A stretch of 64,000 bases of DNA from Ligula intestinalis (Eukaryota; Platyhelminthes; Cestoda; Diphyllobothriidea; Diphyllobothriidae). The notes beneath the pieces are model-generated. The model did not search any database, was not told the origin of the DNA, and was given only the letters and a program-made list of their open reading frames with translations. The DNA lies in contig JAYGXS010000004.1 in the NCBI GenBank assembly GCA_036362985.1, positions 47,768,377 through 47,832,376 on the forward strand, given 5' to 3'. Below are positions 1 to 11,900 of the stretch, in pieces. The stretch's first letter is position 1. Every line of letters begins with the position of its first letter. A program made the position numbers and the translations under genes.

Positions 1-4
1 TACG

Positions 5-735
5 ATGAGCTCTTCCAGCCTCCGTCGCCTCCAGTCAGCCCAAAACGCTGCCCTCCGCACGATCACGGGTTGCTATAAAATGTCGCCCGTCGATCATCTT
101 CATGCGGAGGCTTCTGTTCTACCGGTCGCCCATTACAACACTCTCCTTAGCCAGCAGTTCTGGTGGAGTTGTTCGCAACCCGGCCATCCCAATCATCACC
201 GTTGCACCGCTCCCGAGCCCTGCCGCAACGTCCGGCCGTCTATTCGAGCACTCCACAAGGAAGCTGTTGCCTTGTCTCTCGCGGATCTACCTGTTGATAG
301 CTCTGCCACCAAGACAGGCTTCCAGCGTCTCCACCAGAGAGTCGCTGTCGAGCAGAAACGAGGTTACCGTCCCCCGGTCCTTTTGGGTGGCTATCCACCT
401 CCGACTGTGGCCTCGGAACGACACCTCCCGAGGGTCACTCGCTGTACCCTGGCGCAGCTACGCAGTGGCTACTGCATGCTCCTTCGCCAGTACCAGCACC
501 GGCTCGACCCATCCATACCTGACTGCTGTCCCGACTGCGGCGTCTCGCCACATGACTGCCGTCATCTGTTCGCCTGCAGCTCTCGGCCAGGCACCCACCT
601 CACTCCCGCGGACCTGTGGCTCAAGCCGGTCGAGGTCGCGGCTTTTCTCTGTCTCCCAAATACTCCCAGTTTGGATTCCGGCGGGGATTCCTGATCCAAC
701 TATGGGCTACGACACACACACACACACATCCCTCG
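5..735 (+). mobile_element. 3' end of a non-LTR (LINE) retrotransposon, coding C-terminus
   Basis: The reading frame at 5-694 is open from the window edge and gives about 229 residues of the C-terminal part of an endonuclease/reverse-transcriptase polyprotein. Visible marks are the post-RT segment LQSAQNAALRTITGCYKM, a terminal Cys/His knuckle (CCPDCG then HDCRHLFAC) and the closing signature [13 protein letters not shown]. These are typical of Jockey/CR1-like LINE C-termini; the clade is inference. A short 3' UTR ends in GGGCTACG followed by an (AC)n tail at about 709-729. The catalytic RT part would lie left of the window. A near-identical 3' end sits at 8749-8908. It is adjacent to a dispersed repeat (about 731-990) that also flanks that second copy. 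Confidence 0.85.
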
Positions 736-990
736 GATAATGTCACACATTCACCAATCAGAGAACACTTGAACCTGCTCCGCAATCTTAAGGAGATGCC
801 ACCACTGTCTCATTCCTTCTTAGGTCTGGCTGGATGCAGTCAACACTAGCCCTGGCTTCACAGGTGGTCACTGTCGCCTGAGACTGCAACTGGGAGATTT
901 GTATACAATAAATCCCTCTCACGGATGACTTCTGTTTCTCAACTTTGACCTAGGGATTTGGCCTGATGGTTGTAGTGATCCGAGGACATC
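731..990. repeat. Dispersed repeat next to LINE tail (copy 1)
   Basis: This stretch aligns by eye with 8696-8748 plus 8909-9105: both have ACTTGAAC(C/T)TGCTCC near the left part and TTTGGCCTGATG(G/A)TT(G/A)TAGTG at the right end. In copy 1 the LINE lies just outside the repeat; in copy 2 a LINE is inserted inside it. The repeat has no open reading frame that I recognise. Confidence 0.55.
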
Positions 991-1358
991 TACTACTTAG
1001 ACCACTACAATCTCTTCGAACCAAAAACACATTTAAGAATTTCGGTTAACATTTAAGTAGACAAGCCAGGAGAAGATGGGACGTAGAAAGGAAGAAAATA
1101 CGGTTGAAACACATGCGGCCAAAGTTGGGGCTAAGCCCTGTACAGACTCTAGACCAGGAACCCAAGAGAAACGTGAGTCCCATATCTTGTACAGCATTCG
1201 GACTCTATCCACGATCCGTCTGGCCACACACGGTGGCCCAAACTAGAAACTCGAAAAGGAGATATTGAAACAAAAACTGCAAAAAGGGGGAGATTTTTAA
1301 AACACCGTTCTTGAGACATTTCGTATTGGGAGGCAAGCAAGGTGGGGGAAACGCTTAC

Positions 1359-1781
1359 ATAAGGATCAACATCCCCCAGTGTGGTCCGAATGGATCCATC
1401 TATTGCGGAAGCGGTGGGAATGTCATTGGTGGCGGAGAAGGAGGCCGGAGTGATATTTGAATCACCGCCTTCTGCCTCTACAGCGAAGGGGCCCGTCTCC
1501 TCACCCACGGTCAGCACTCTCACCATACGATGAAACAGGGTGCAGGCGGTGGCAATGGCCGGATCGCTCATGGCTAGACGCCGTCCGGCCTCACGGATGG
1601 TTTGGATGAGAGTAAAGATGGCTGACGGGGTCAGTGGCGGCCTTCGCGGCACATTCAACTTCACCGGTGGTGGGCGCTGAACCTGCGGTTGTGGAGCCTT
1701 TGTGGCACCGGATGCAGTCTCACGACCGCTTGCTTGGTGGTCACTGCTGGAGGCAGGGGAGACTGAGGTTCTCGAGGTCAT
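1359..1781 (-). CDS. Cyclin-Q/FAM58-like protein, first coding exon (partial gene)
   Basis: The exon starts at ATG 1779-1781 and ends in ...DVDPY before a donor GTAAGCG at 1358. It encodes 141 residues. A Pro/Ser/Thr-rich N-terminus (about residues 1-50) is followed by a cyclin-box start: TLIQTIREAGRRLAMSDPAI and IATACTLFHRMV, which match the first two helices of the cyclin Q (FAM58A, CCNQ) box. In that family the exon would continue with DPY-LIA-x-SSIYLAGKVEE, so the break after DPY fits. About 45 residues rich in Ala, Ser, Thr and acidic residues separate the HRMV helix from DPY, where the usual spacer is about ten residues. Known role of the family: partner of CDK10. The remaining exons must lie left of the window, because 1-1358 holds only repeats. 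Annotation as cyclin-Q rests on one exon. Confidence 0.7.
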
Positions 1782-2894
1782 ACTGATGGCGATTGGCGGG
1801 CGGGATTACCTTAAAATATGGAAGACACATGAGGTGATGTAACAAAAAGGTCAGGGTGCCTGTCAAGCATTCTACCGTTGGTATGCACTGGGGTATTAGA
1901 AGATAGGTAATAGCTTCAGTATCAAAGGTCCAAAGTGCCGAGTGAAATCAAAGTTGTTTTACAGATGAATTTTAACAGCTGGAACAAGTAAGACTGTCGC
2001 GCAAGTGTATGATGCTATGATGTCCGCACACAGGTTTATAAAGTTAATATCACGTTCCCACGGGTCTGTGTACCGAACCTGAAGACACTGATGTCAAATC
2101 AAGATGAGTGAGTGCAAGAGACGGTCACCCCTTCAAATGTTTAGTCAAGGACAAAGGCACAAAAAGTCCGACTGTTCCCTATTTCAAAGGAATGGGGAGG
2201 GAGGTCGGAACCTACAGCGGTAGCTGCCGGACAACATGGCCTAGTTTTCATTCTCCGATACACAACAACGCCACACACCTGGGGCACGCAGAAGGGAAAG
2301 CTTTTGCCAGAAAGACGTAGCATAACTGAGAGAGAACCCTATCATAACACCCATAAAAGCCAGTCTAGAGGCGAGGTGTACACTTTCGGTTCGACAACAT
2401 ACGCGATTCTATTAGTTTCTTGAAACCTTCCGAAAAATCATTGCGCACCGTCGTCTACTTTGCTTTTCGGTATCATAGACTGACCACGACAGGAAACGTG
2501 TCGCCGACATGACCCTCTTAAAGTTACGAACTGCAGTAAGTAAGCTACAAAGTTTAAGGTTGGCGTTTTTCCTGGTAGTTAGCCGTTAGCACTCGGTTGT
2601 GACAATCTTCAACATCAATCGAAAGGATACTTAAGGTAAGAGTGGATGAAGTAAAGGCAGAAAGAGCATTCAGGACGGGTTATAGGAATGACGGATACTT
2701 GGCGCGAGGAATTTTTTTTTTTTTGATTTACGAGTAAAGGCCGACAGAGATGAAAAGGAAAAGTAATATAACAGGCAGGACGAAAAAGCCGGCCCTCCTT
2801 TTCTTCACAACCGGCGCCTGGGTGCACAGAAGCAGAAGGGGAGGGGGAGGGGGTGGCGGAGGAAGGGGGCAGAGGGTGAGGTGGTTGAGCAGAG

Positions 2895-3075
2895 TTAGAC
2901 CTCGATGGCTCAATGGTTAGGTGTCTGCCCCTGACTGGCGAGGCGCGAGTTCGAAACTCGGGTGCGGCGGCAATTTCAGCGGCTACACTAGAGTTGGCTG
3001 CCCGTAGCTGATGAGGGCCAACAGCCTGAAATAGCTATATCACGGTGCCTTGTCTGAGCCGGAATACTCTTATGA
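2895..3075 (+). repeat. tRNA-derived SINE (head plus body)
   Basis: The sequence contains a good A box (TGGCTCAATGGTTAGG, 2903-2918) and a good B box (GAGTTCGAAACTCGGG, about 2948-2963), the internal RNA polymerase III promoter of a tRNA. The would-be acceptor arms (GACCTCG and TGCGGCG) do not pair, so it is not a functional tRNA. A non-tRNA body follows. This is the pattern of a SINE. Similar heads occur on the minus strand at 15545-15700 and 33885-34050. Confidence 0.65.
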
Positions 3076-4947
3076 CAAAAACAGAGTTAGTTGCATTCTC
3101 TACGCAGCACTTTCCAATTTTTTATTCCCAGTATTGCTTGTACAAATCTCCCGTTCCGGATGCTTTGAAAGGCAGACTACCGGCTGCGGCTATTAAGCCA
3201 GAATAAAAGCATTGGGCTCCCTTCCTAGTTGCTGAGGTAGGGAGGGCTACAAGCATCAATTTTAAGCATTTTCTGGGAAGGACAAGAGAAGGAACAAAAC
3301 GGGGGACTGTGTACGGTTAGCTAATTCGACTAACTCTAGCTGCAGAATAATCCAATGCCATATAGCATGTAACCCAGATCCTTATTTGCTCGACATAGGA
3401 AGCCACGAGGCAAGTGCTGTAATTGGTCTGCCAAAAAGGAATGTTGGAAGTGCTTTGTTACATAAGGATTCCCGTCCCGCCTCAGGCGGTCACAACAGCA
3501 AGATCATCAACAACATGAACACAATTTTTCCCAAGTCTCCGGCACTATAATAAGTCCGGAGCGCATTAGGCTTGTCATAGAAAGGCCGCGCAAGGTCTGG
3601 CTCCAACCTGCCTCGCATCTCGTGCCCACAAGACTGCGGGCAGTGGTAGACTGAACATCCGCTTCCCATCTCCTGCGTGCCGATTATTTAATCGACAAGG
3701 TGACACCGCGACAACCGCGCGATAACGTGTTTGCCTCCCTCCCCTTCTATCTGGCACAACGCCAGTCAATTTGAAGGGCCAGTTAAGCCACAAGCTGGAC
3801 TACAGATACCATTGACTAAGAGCCCGGAAAATCAGCTGACTAGCCGCGAAGGTCAATACGACTAAGAAAATTGGTCAACCTAGAGAACGTCAAAGCGCTG
3901 GAAGGTTTGAATTCACGAGAAGCGTTATCAAAGGCCTACTTGAAGAGTAATTCCGTTAATTGTTAAGGCAAAGGGGTGTGTGTGTGCCCAGATACAGGTC
4001 GGCAAACAAACGGAAATGGAAGTTCCAGGGAAAGAAGAAGCACGTGGAAGGACCTGGCTTCTTAAAGCTGCCTCCAATAAAAAGAACAACAAAAGCAGCA
4101 ACAGCAGCAGCAAAACAACGCCAGCAGACAGGTAGTGAGAGAACACGAAGATTACCGGCGCAAATACTATTATCTGTACATGTAGGGATTTCAAAAACGT
4201 TAAGATACCAATAGTTTGTTTTTCTGTAATATTACACTTATAAATTAGGAAGGATGAGAGAGAGAGAAGGGGAAGTAGTACGGATAAAAGCCAACAGAAG
4301 ACGGGAAATGTGCACGTGGGGTCCATAGCTGGATTCTGGAGCAGAGAATGTCAGCATGGTAAAAAAGGGAAACATCCAGTGGAACGATGTAACAGCGGAG
4401 AGGCAAGTGATAAAAAGGGCACCACATTTGCATAAGGCGATAAAAGGTAATGGCGCGTAAGAAACCGGGTAAAGAGCCGCACAAAAACCGGTATAATTGG
4501 AGGTGAAAAGTCTCGCAAGCCTGAAGTGGTGCGGAGATAGACACTCACGCACCGGACAGAGCAAGTCCATTGTGTAGCAAAACACGCACTGGTGACTGTT
4601 TTTCAGCCACACACACACAAATGTTGCTAATGCAACAGGACAACATTGCATGGGATTGTGTGCAGAGTTCGCGAGAGAGAAAAAAGGGGGAGAGAGAGTG
4701 AGTTAAATGCCAGGACGGAAATTGTCTAACAAAATATCTCAGATTTGACCGCAAAAAGAAAAACAAGGACTAAAAAGGAGGAGGCGGCGGCGGCGGCAGT
4801 TAAATGGGCCTTCAAAGCAACGCATGAGAGGCGAAGGAGGAGATCGTGGCAAACCACGACATTCATAATTCAGGTTTTAAATGACAGTCCTCTACGTGAA
4901 CAGTGTAGATAAGGGCGCGGTGGGTAGAGACCAGTTCCGGGAAGTAG

Positions 4948-5003
4948 ACACACACACGCACGTACGCACGCACACACACACACACCCACACGCACACACA
5001 CAA
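4948..5003. repeat. (CA)n/(GCAC)n microsatellite
   Basis: Alternating CA with GCAC interruptions, just past the RPTP stop codon on its 3' side. It probably lies in the 3' UTR or just beyond it and would be read as (TG)n in the transcript. Confidence 0.8.
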
Positions 5004-5087
5004 CTGTTCTGATATAAAAGATGACCAGAGGCGGAAACGACAACCTCGGCGGGCGGTGGCAGGTACTTAGCCCTCACTGCACAATAG

Positions 5088-5975
5088 TTAGATGGTCATT
5101 GTGAGTTCACCGTCATCGAGGTGGGAGTCCGCGCCAACAATGGAAGTCGTGGGAGTGAGATCGCCGGAGACTGGCTGCAATACCTCCTCGGGCAGCACAG
5201 CATCCCTGTGCGGAGAGGGAGGGCTGGAAACATCCGAAGCCCAGGAGAGGGAAGGAGGAGGTGGAGGGGACTGGTTGGGCGGTGGGGGCAGTAGTGTTGC
5301 GAGGTAGGCGGCGTTCTTGTGAACTCCTCTGTCGTCACTTTTGCAATTGATATGTCCACCCGCCGTATGGTAGGAGGGAATGCGCTGGAAGGCGACAGTG
5401 CCATTGGTTTTGGCGTAGTTAGCATTGGTCAGGCTGTGGGAGACAGAAGAAGACGGCACAAGAGAGCGCAGCTCGAAAGTATGGTCATTGTCATCCTGGG
5501 GACAGGGTGTGGCGGGGGTCGAAGCCGAGGTAACAGGGGTGACAGCGCCGCCACCCATTCTGCTGTTGTGATGGTTAGATGCCGTCTGGGAGGTAGTGGT
5601 AGTAAAGGCGGCAGTTGCAGACTGGCTGTCTGGCAGTTTCTGGAGATCCACCAGGTCCGGATGACAGTCCCCTGCTGCGATGAGATTGGCCCTGTCATCA
5701 GTGGTTGGCTGAGACGGGGAGACCAGGTCACCTGCGCCGGCACTGCCACCAGCACCACCGCCGCCGCTACAGTGTGGCGCCCGTTCAAAGGAGTTTGCTG
5801 AACGGTTCGTGTGGGTTGATTTGTTCAAAACAAAGGGATTGGCGGATGGAGAGGTACTGTTGAAGATACCAACGCCCAAATTGGCGTAACCGGCCGCGTA
5901 GGCCTCAGTGGCGTCATCCTGTTGCAGGTCAGCCAGGAATTGTTCGAGCACCAAGTAGATGTAGTCTAGATCTTC
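5088..5975 (-). CDS. RPTP exon 24: D2 C-terminal helix and 270-residue tail
   Basis: 295 residues and stop TAA (5088-5090). It opens with [20 protein letters not shown], the last helix of D2. A low-complexity tail follows, rich in Ser, Thr, Asn, Gly and Pro, with poly-Pro runs ([13 protein letters not shown]) that could bind SH3 or WW domains (inference), an NPF tripeptide and several Tyr. It ends DDGELTMTI. Vertebrate R5 receptors have much shorter tails after D2. Acceptor TTATGCAG. Confidence 0.93.
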   Translation of the reverse strand, partial: EDLDYIYLVLEQFLADLQQDDATEAYAAGYANLGVGIFNSTSPSANPFVLNKSTHTNRSANSFERAPHCSGGGGAGGSAGAGDLVSPSQPTTDDRANLIAAGDCHPDLVDLQKLPDSQSATAAFTTTTSQTASNHHNSRMGGGAVTPVTSASTPATPCPQDDNDHTFELRSLVPSSSVSHSLTNANYAKTNGTVAFQRIPSYHTAGGHINCKSDDRGVHKNAAYLATLLPPPPNQSPPPPPSLSWASDVSSPPSPHRDAVLPEEVLQPVSGDLTPTTSIVGADSHLDDGELTMTI

Positions 5976-8900
5976 CTGCATAAACCAAGACAAGAAGGCA
6001 TGCATACAGTATGGAACAAATGAACTAATAACAGAACAGTAAAAAGAATGATAGCCAACGAACTCACATAAGAATGAAATATTTTGGCACGTTGCAAGTG
6101 GAGCATTTTGACGATGAAGTAGGCGTCGATAACGCCTGCTAGAGTGAACTGGTTTATCAAGAAATTGACAGCACAGAAGATCCCAGCTCTGTTTCCCCCG
6201 CAACTGTGGTAACAAAGGAAGGAGAAAATTTGAAATACCACAACAACAACCCATACACAAAACAGAACACTTAATTATCAAGTAGGGCGCTCAGAATTCA
6301 CGACATGGAAAACGAGAGACAAGGAAAATAGACATAAAATCTTGCGCCTGAAAACCGAACCCCGTCTTCGGTACCTATCAGCAGTTGTAAAGTTCTACTT
6401 AAACAGCCCTATCTAGAGACTACAAAGACTGAAAAGCAGTCACAGTGATGGAAAGCAGGGCAGCAAAATTAAAAGGCGCTTGAAAGTGTACACAACAAAA
6501 TTTAGAGGCCTTTGAAAAGACAGAGAAAGATAGTGTCAATTGCCTGCCCGCAGGATACACCATCAATCGGATAGGCATACGTCCTGGGTCGCTACAAGTC
6601 CCAGAAGAAAGGGGGCATTTTTGTTGGCCTAATTGCAGACTAATCGGCACGAAGTCTTGAGGTAAGACTGACTGCGAAATAAACAGGTTCACGGATCTGG
6701 TGAGAAAGCAGTCGCAGACAAGGCAGTGGACGTGTCTCCGGAGGTAAGTTCACCTCGGTCTAGCAAGTCGGCTAACTGTAAAGAACATCATGGCGGTAGT
6801 AGGACATGAAAAGGTCTCCCGCTACCCAATAAGGGCATCACTCGCCAACCAAAGCATTTTCGGAATCTCACACCCCACAAAACCATTTTTTTGATAAATT
6901 CTAGTAAAAACAGACTTTTGAACTATTAGCGGGTGATAATTCGCACGTTATGGTTGGGGACTTGCTGAGGGCTGTAAACAATGGCAAAAACACCTATATA
7001 ATTTAGCACTGAGGACAGGTTCACAGGGGAAGAGCAGAATCAGGCAAACACGTACTCATCTACTACAATAGTTGGACCGCCAGCCATCAAGGTATGATTG
7101 GAAACCAGGAAGAACTGTAGCTTCAGGAGGTCGCGAGTAGACTCCGCAGTGACTGTGGTTGGCCACTTGTGCACCCTCCACAGCTGACAAGTGAGCGCGT
7201 AGTCTTCGCGCGAAGAGGAGAGCAGAAACTCGAAGCGCGTAATGTTCTCACTGACGGACTCAGAAGAGCAGAATCCGACTCGCAGCCAGCCAATAACGCG
7301 AGCCTGTGTCAAGGTAGATGAAGCTCGATATAGCAGGCTATAGAAGGCAGTGTGAACCGTGGTGGTGGGGGAAGGAGGAGGGGGGGCCGTGGAAACTATC
7401 CCAGCCAATGGGGTTAAAATGACCGTTTGCATACAATATGATATTTGAAACGCTATAGCATTAACTCGTCTTCCGCACGCATAGCTGTAGAAAAAAATTA
7501 AGTCTCCTTCAGTTACAGCAGTAAAAGGCGAAATGCTTAACCTGAGTTGGGCCTTCGCACAGGTAGGACACACGGCCTTGGCTGTCTCGTAGCCGCCTAA
7601 TCAGATCTTTTCTCACCTATCGTGCCAAATTGGGCAGACAAAGAACGTTGGCACCATGACATTCTAGGTTAATGCGAGATCGTAAGATTGTCTAATCGCA
7701 GGTGGACGAATGACCGCACCAGTGGCCTCGCCATCACGTTAACCAGTGCAATCGGGTCCAACATTTAATCCAACAAGTTTAAAACCCGAACAGAGTGATT
7801 GCATGTAAAGAGGTGTGTTGTGGCGTGACCTCCACGTGAACTTAGCACATGGCATTTCCCGTTATTTAAGCCCACTTTCTTGTTGGACTCACAAGACTCG
7901 TGACTAGCCCGGGCTTCAAGTGAAGAGAACCGGGTACCGAATTCATCAGACGTAAAAATAAGCTTCTGCACACTCCGCAACCACGAAGTTCCCTTTGAGA
8001 ACCTCCGCACTGACTTGCATGTACAATTAAATTAGACTTGACTGGCCGCAAACATGCAACGAACATTCAATTAACCAAAGTAAGCTAAAGTGCGGTGATG
8101 CAGGCAATATTTTTTACTGCCAAATCGTCCGATGCATTCTGTTGAAGAACCCCGGACATAAGGATTTCCTAATCTAGGAAGACATGGAGTTACTTGATGG
8201 TCTGATAAAGACAAAACAAAAAGGGGCGATACGACAGTTAAATGGAGAAACGTGTAAGCCGACGGTTTCAAGGTAACCACTCCAGCAATTTGCCTCAGGA
8301 GAATCCGCCAATGTTAAGAGGCGCATACATACTAAAATGACTACCATCTCTACCGCCCTGCCCACTCCTTTCTCGCTTCCTATTCGACGGTCTTGAGCCT
8401 CAAAGTACGAAAGAACCCCCTTTTTCCCTCCGCCTCTTAAGTTGTACTGCAGCCAGGCCAGGCCAGTGAACACGACTTCCACGCGGTCTTGCGGCCGACA
8501 GCCACCGTTGCCGTCCGACGTCCATGTACAACGCCCAGTGCCCCAGCTTCACAGGAAACGGTTTCAGACTCACTGACCTGCAGACACCTGACCGATTTCC
8601 CCTTGCATGCACAAGTGCACCCCTTTAGTCGCGGCTGCTTAAGGGCCACTTAAATTCGCTATTCCATGGTGGACGCAGCATGGGCCACTATAAATGATAC
8701 CCCCCACGGGTAATGCAAAACACCACAATTGGACACCACTTGAACTTGGCAGTTCTCGGCCTGCAGTTCTCGGCCAGGCACCCACCTCACTCCCGCGGAC
8801 CTGTGGCTCAAGCCGGTCGAGGTCGCGGCTTTTCTCCGTCTCCCAACTACTCACAGTTTGGATTCCGGCGGGGATTCCTGATCCAACTATGGGCTACGAC

Positions 8901-11900
8901 ACACACACACACCACTTGAACTTGCTCCACCATCACATAAAACCATTTGCCACTACGCTTTTTCATTCGGGCCTGACTAGACACAGTCAGTACTGCTGCC
9001 TGAGAAAGCAACTTAGGGTTCTGTGCAAAAAATGCTCTCATTCTGGTGATTTCTGTCTTTTCCACCTTACTTGTGATTTGGCCTGATGATTATAGTGCTC
9101 CAAACGCGAACACAGCTTATACGCTACAGTGTGCTCTGGGTGTAGGACGTTTGGCTCAAAGGCCAAATGAACCTGGGCTCGAATATCGAGTTCTCCAGGC
9201 CTGAGATTGGTTGGAACACGGTCGACTGAGGATGTCAAGTGAATCGAAATGACCACTACAGTCTTATTCCATTGTAACAGGTCTAAACGGTCTGATCGCT
9301 CGGAACGAAGGCAGCAATGAAAGTGTGGTTGAGAAAGGATCAGTTGGTAGCAGTGTGGCTTACACTTTGAGGGCTTTCAGGCCAGAAACAGGGCATATCT
9401 TCACTGGAGAGTACGAAGATGAAGGGCGAGTTCTTATCCCAGACCATCTTCCAAAAGTCCACCTCTGTAGACTCCAAGGGCTGTTGAGCGATAATAAACT
9501 CGCTCAGGTTCCGGTAGCCCTGTACAATGGAGGCGTTGATATAGGAAGATCCATCCACTCCGGGCTCGCTGGGTAAAGTAACACGTCTGGTGTCGGCTGG
9601 TAATGAGACAGGGAAAAGTGGGCATCATATAATGTTGAGTGAGTTGGGCAGTTGGAGATGACTATACACAGCCGGTCGCAGACACAAGCGAGCCCACACA
9701 TACATACAACCCAAGTTTCCCTTTGAAAAGATAGCTTGACATCAAGAAAGTACATGTTCGCATAGTCGTGTCCAAATGTATGTGCTTACTCGGCACGATA
9801 TCAGAACGATTTTTCGGCAAATTACAGGCTTTCCTGGCTTCCGTGAACTCGTAGTCCCGAGGGATCCTTTCGGTGCAGATCTGAAAGCAGAAATCGAAGA
9901 AGTTAAATTTGGAGCAGGACTGGAGACGATGTCGTGGGGATCGGCTATAGGTGGATCCGGCAGTGGAAAGATCCAAATGCAGTTATTTTGCTAAAACTCT
10001 GGTCAACGACCATATACACAGTGCAACCTGACGACTAACAACAGGAAAAACAACGGTTAGGTCAACCCAGAATTGTGGTCTACTTGTTAATACTCACGGA
10101 CTGAAGGCAAGCGTCATTCGTAAAACTACTCCCAGAAATTTGCGAATACTTTGGAGTGCAACCAGTAACACGCGAGTTTGCCGGCTGAAGGGGCTGGTTC
10201 GGTCGATGACTGGTCGGATTAATGTCCAAGTCTACTGTCGGTTTGGCCTGTGGTTGAGGTGTGGCTATGTGGGGATAGCTAATATACCGGAAATGACAAT
10301 CCCAGTCCCCCTTGAGTTGTCAGTATTATTTCGCTGAAGGTATTCCTTTTGGTTATTGTACCAACAGGTTTCAGTGATAGGCAAAAGCAATCCTAAACAT
10401 AACTACATCCAATCCCGTGGTGTATTAGGGATCACTTGGGTACGCGCATCAACACAACGCTAAAGCATGACTTAGCGGCAAGCATGAGGACAGGAGACAA
10501 CAGTCTCGTCCTGCTCAATCAAAACAGACCACGTAGATTTTAGTACTGAGAGGTGAGGAACCAACCTATACCTACACGAAAGCAGACTACTTTCATTCAA
10601 GGCTCTAAGCAGTTATCGGTCTAACAGCGGCCATTCGTGGAAGCACAAATACGGCTCAGTAACACGGAGACCAGAGTGGCATGGCCATTTAGCTAAGCTC
10701 GGCTCTTGGTAGAATGGTTAGTTAATCAAAGTGACTGCATCTCTCTGGGCGCCTCGTACACTCCAGGGTTAAATGTTAAGCTTACGACACAATGAGCAAA
10801 TGAGACGAGATATTTGACTAACAGAGCGACTAAAACTTTCGACTTTAAGAGACAAGATATGCAGTTAATAGAACAGAAAAGACGTCGGCTAGCCTGTGCC
10901 TACATGAATGCAAACTGGCAGAGCAAAACTTACCTCGAATTGTTTCTGAAGACCACTACATCCACATGGTTCTACTTTGCGTAGACAGTGGACGTAGGCT
11001 GGAAATTCCGAGGCAAGTACCTCATGCTCAGGACAGATGAGGTATTCACGTAATGCGTCATGAATGAAGGCATATTGTTGCTAAATGGATTAGAAGATAG
11101 GACTCTAACCGAAAGCAAAGCATATTATTCGTAAGAATGGAAATATCAAGACAGTTTGTGATATGTGCTGCTTCGAACGGAACAAACGAGCGACGGGGCC
11201 ACTAATAATTTCATTCACAGACTACAGTGGCAAAGGGTCCGATCAAGAACCCCATGACTCCAATGGTTTGGTTTAAAACAAACAACGATAATAAGACGGA
11301 TAACACGGGAAACTTCGCAACCTAAGCTTTGTTCGATTAAACAAGGGGATCAACTGACCATAAAACGGCAGGAACCGGGCGCACGATAGCCCAATTCTTA
11401 TAGAATATTGGGCTGAACGAAATAAATTGAACACGACAATATGATGAAATTGATCAAAAATGCCACGGCGAATTGTAGACACACCTCCTACGTGAAACCA
11501 CCCACCAGCGTTCTCCGTCCCGTAAATCCGTGCAGATTAGTTAAGGCCTCAGCCAAGCCGAGTTCAGGGGGTAAATGCAACATCTTGCGGTCCCTGGGCC
11601 ACTGTAAGCACAATGGGCACCGTTAGCTCTGTGAGGCGACAAAGTAACCACCAGTGAGTACGTAGGCGTAAAGTTTAGGAATTAACCGGACGACTAGAAC
11701 AGGCAACTCTAGAGTCTGTCAGAGCGCCGGCAGAATGAGGGATGCGGGGGAGGACACGGGGGTTGCGGATTGATGATTAAAAGTACAGCAACCACCGCTA
11801 CCACCACACAACTGCGGTCGCCAGCGCGCCGAAGTGCACATGGCGGAAGTGAGTCACCTGTGCGCGCGCGGGCGAGTTGTCCACTCGGCTCTGTTCCCTC

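Larger units (their letters stand above)
1782..5087. other. Intergenic region between cyclin-Q-like gene and RPTP 3' end
   Basis: No coding exon was recognised here. It holds a tRNA-headed SINE (2895-3075), a homopolymer T run near 2711, purine-rich tracts near 2838 and 4780, and a (CA)n/(GCAC)n microsatellite at about 4948-5000. The left half should include the cyclin-Q promoter (minus strand, upstream of 1781) and the right end the RPTP 3' UTR. Short open frames near 3.9-4.7 kb are compositionally biased and show no domain. Confidence 0.6.

Noticed and set aside
2899..2975. tRNA gene
   Set aside because: A and B boxes are good, but the acceptor arms do not pair and a SINE body follows, so I call it a SINE head.
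4238..4766. Several overlapping minus frames rich in Leu/Phe/Ser
   Set aside because: Purine-rich + strand sequence produces these frames; no start context, domain or splice logic.
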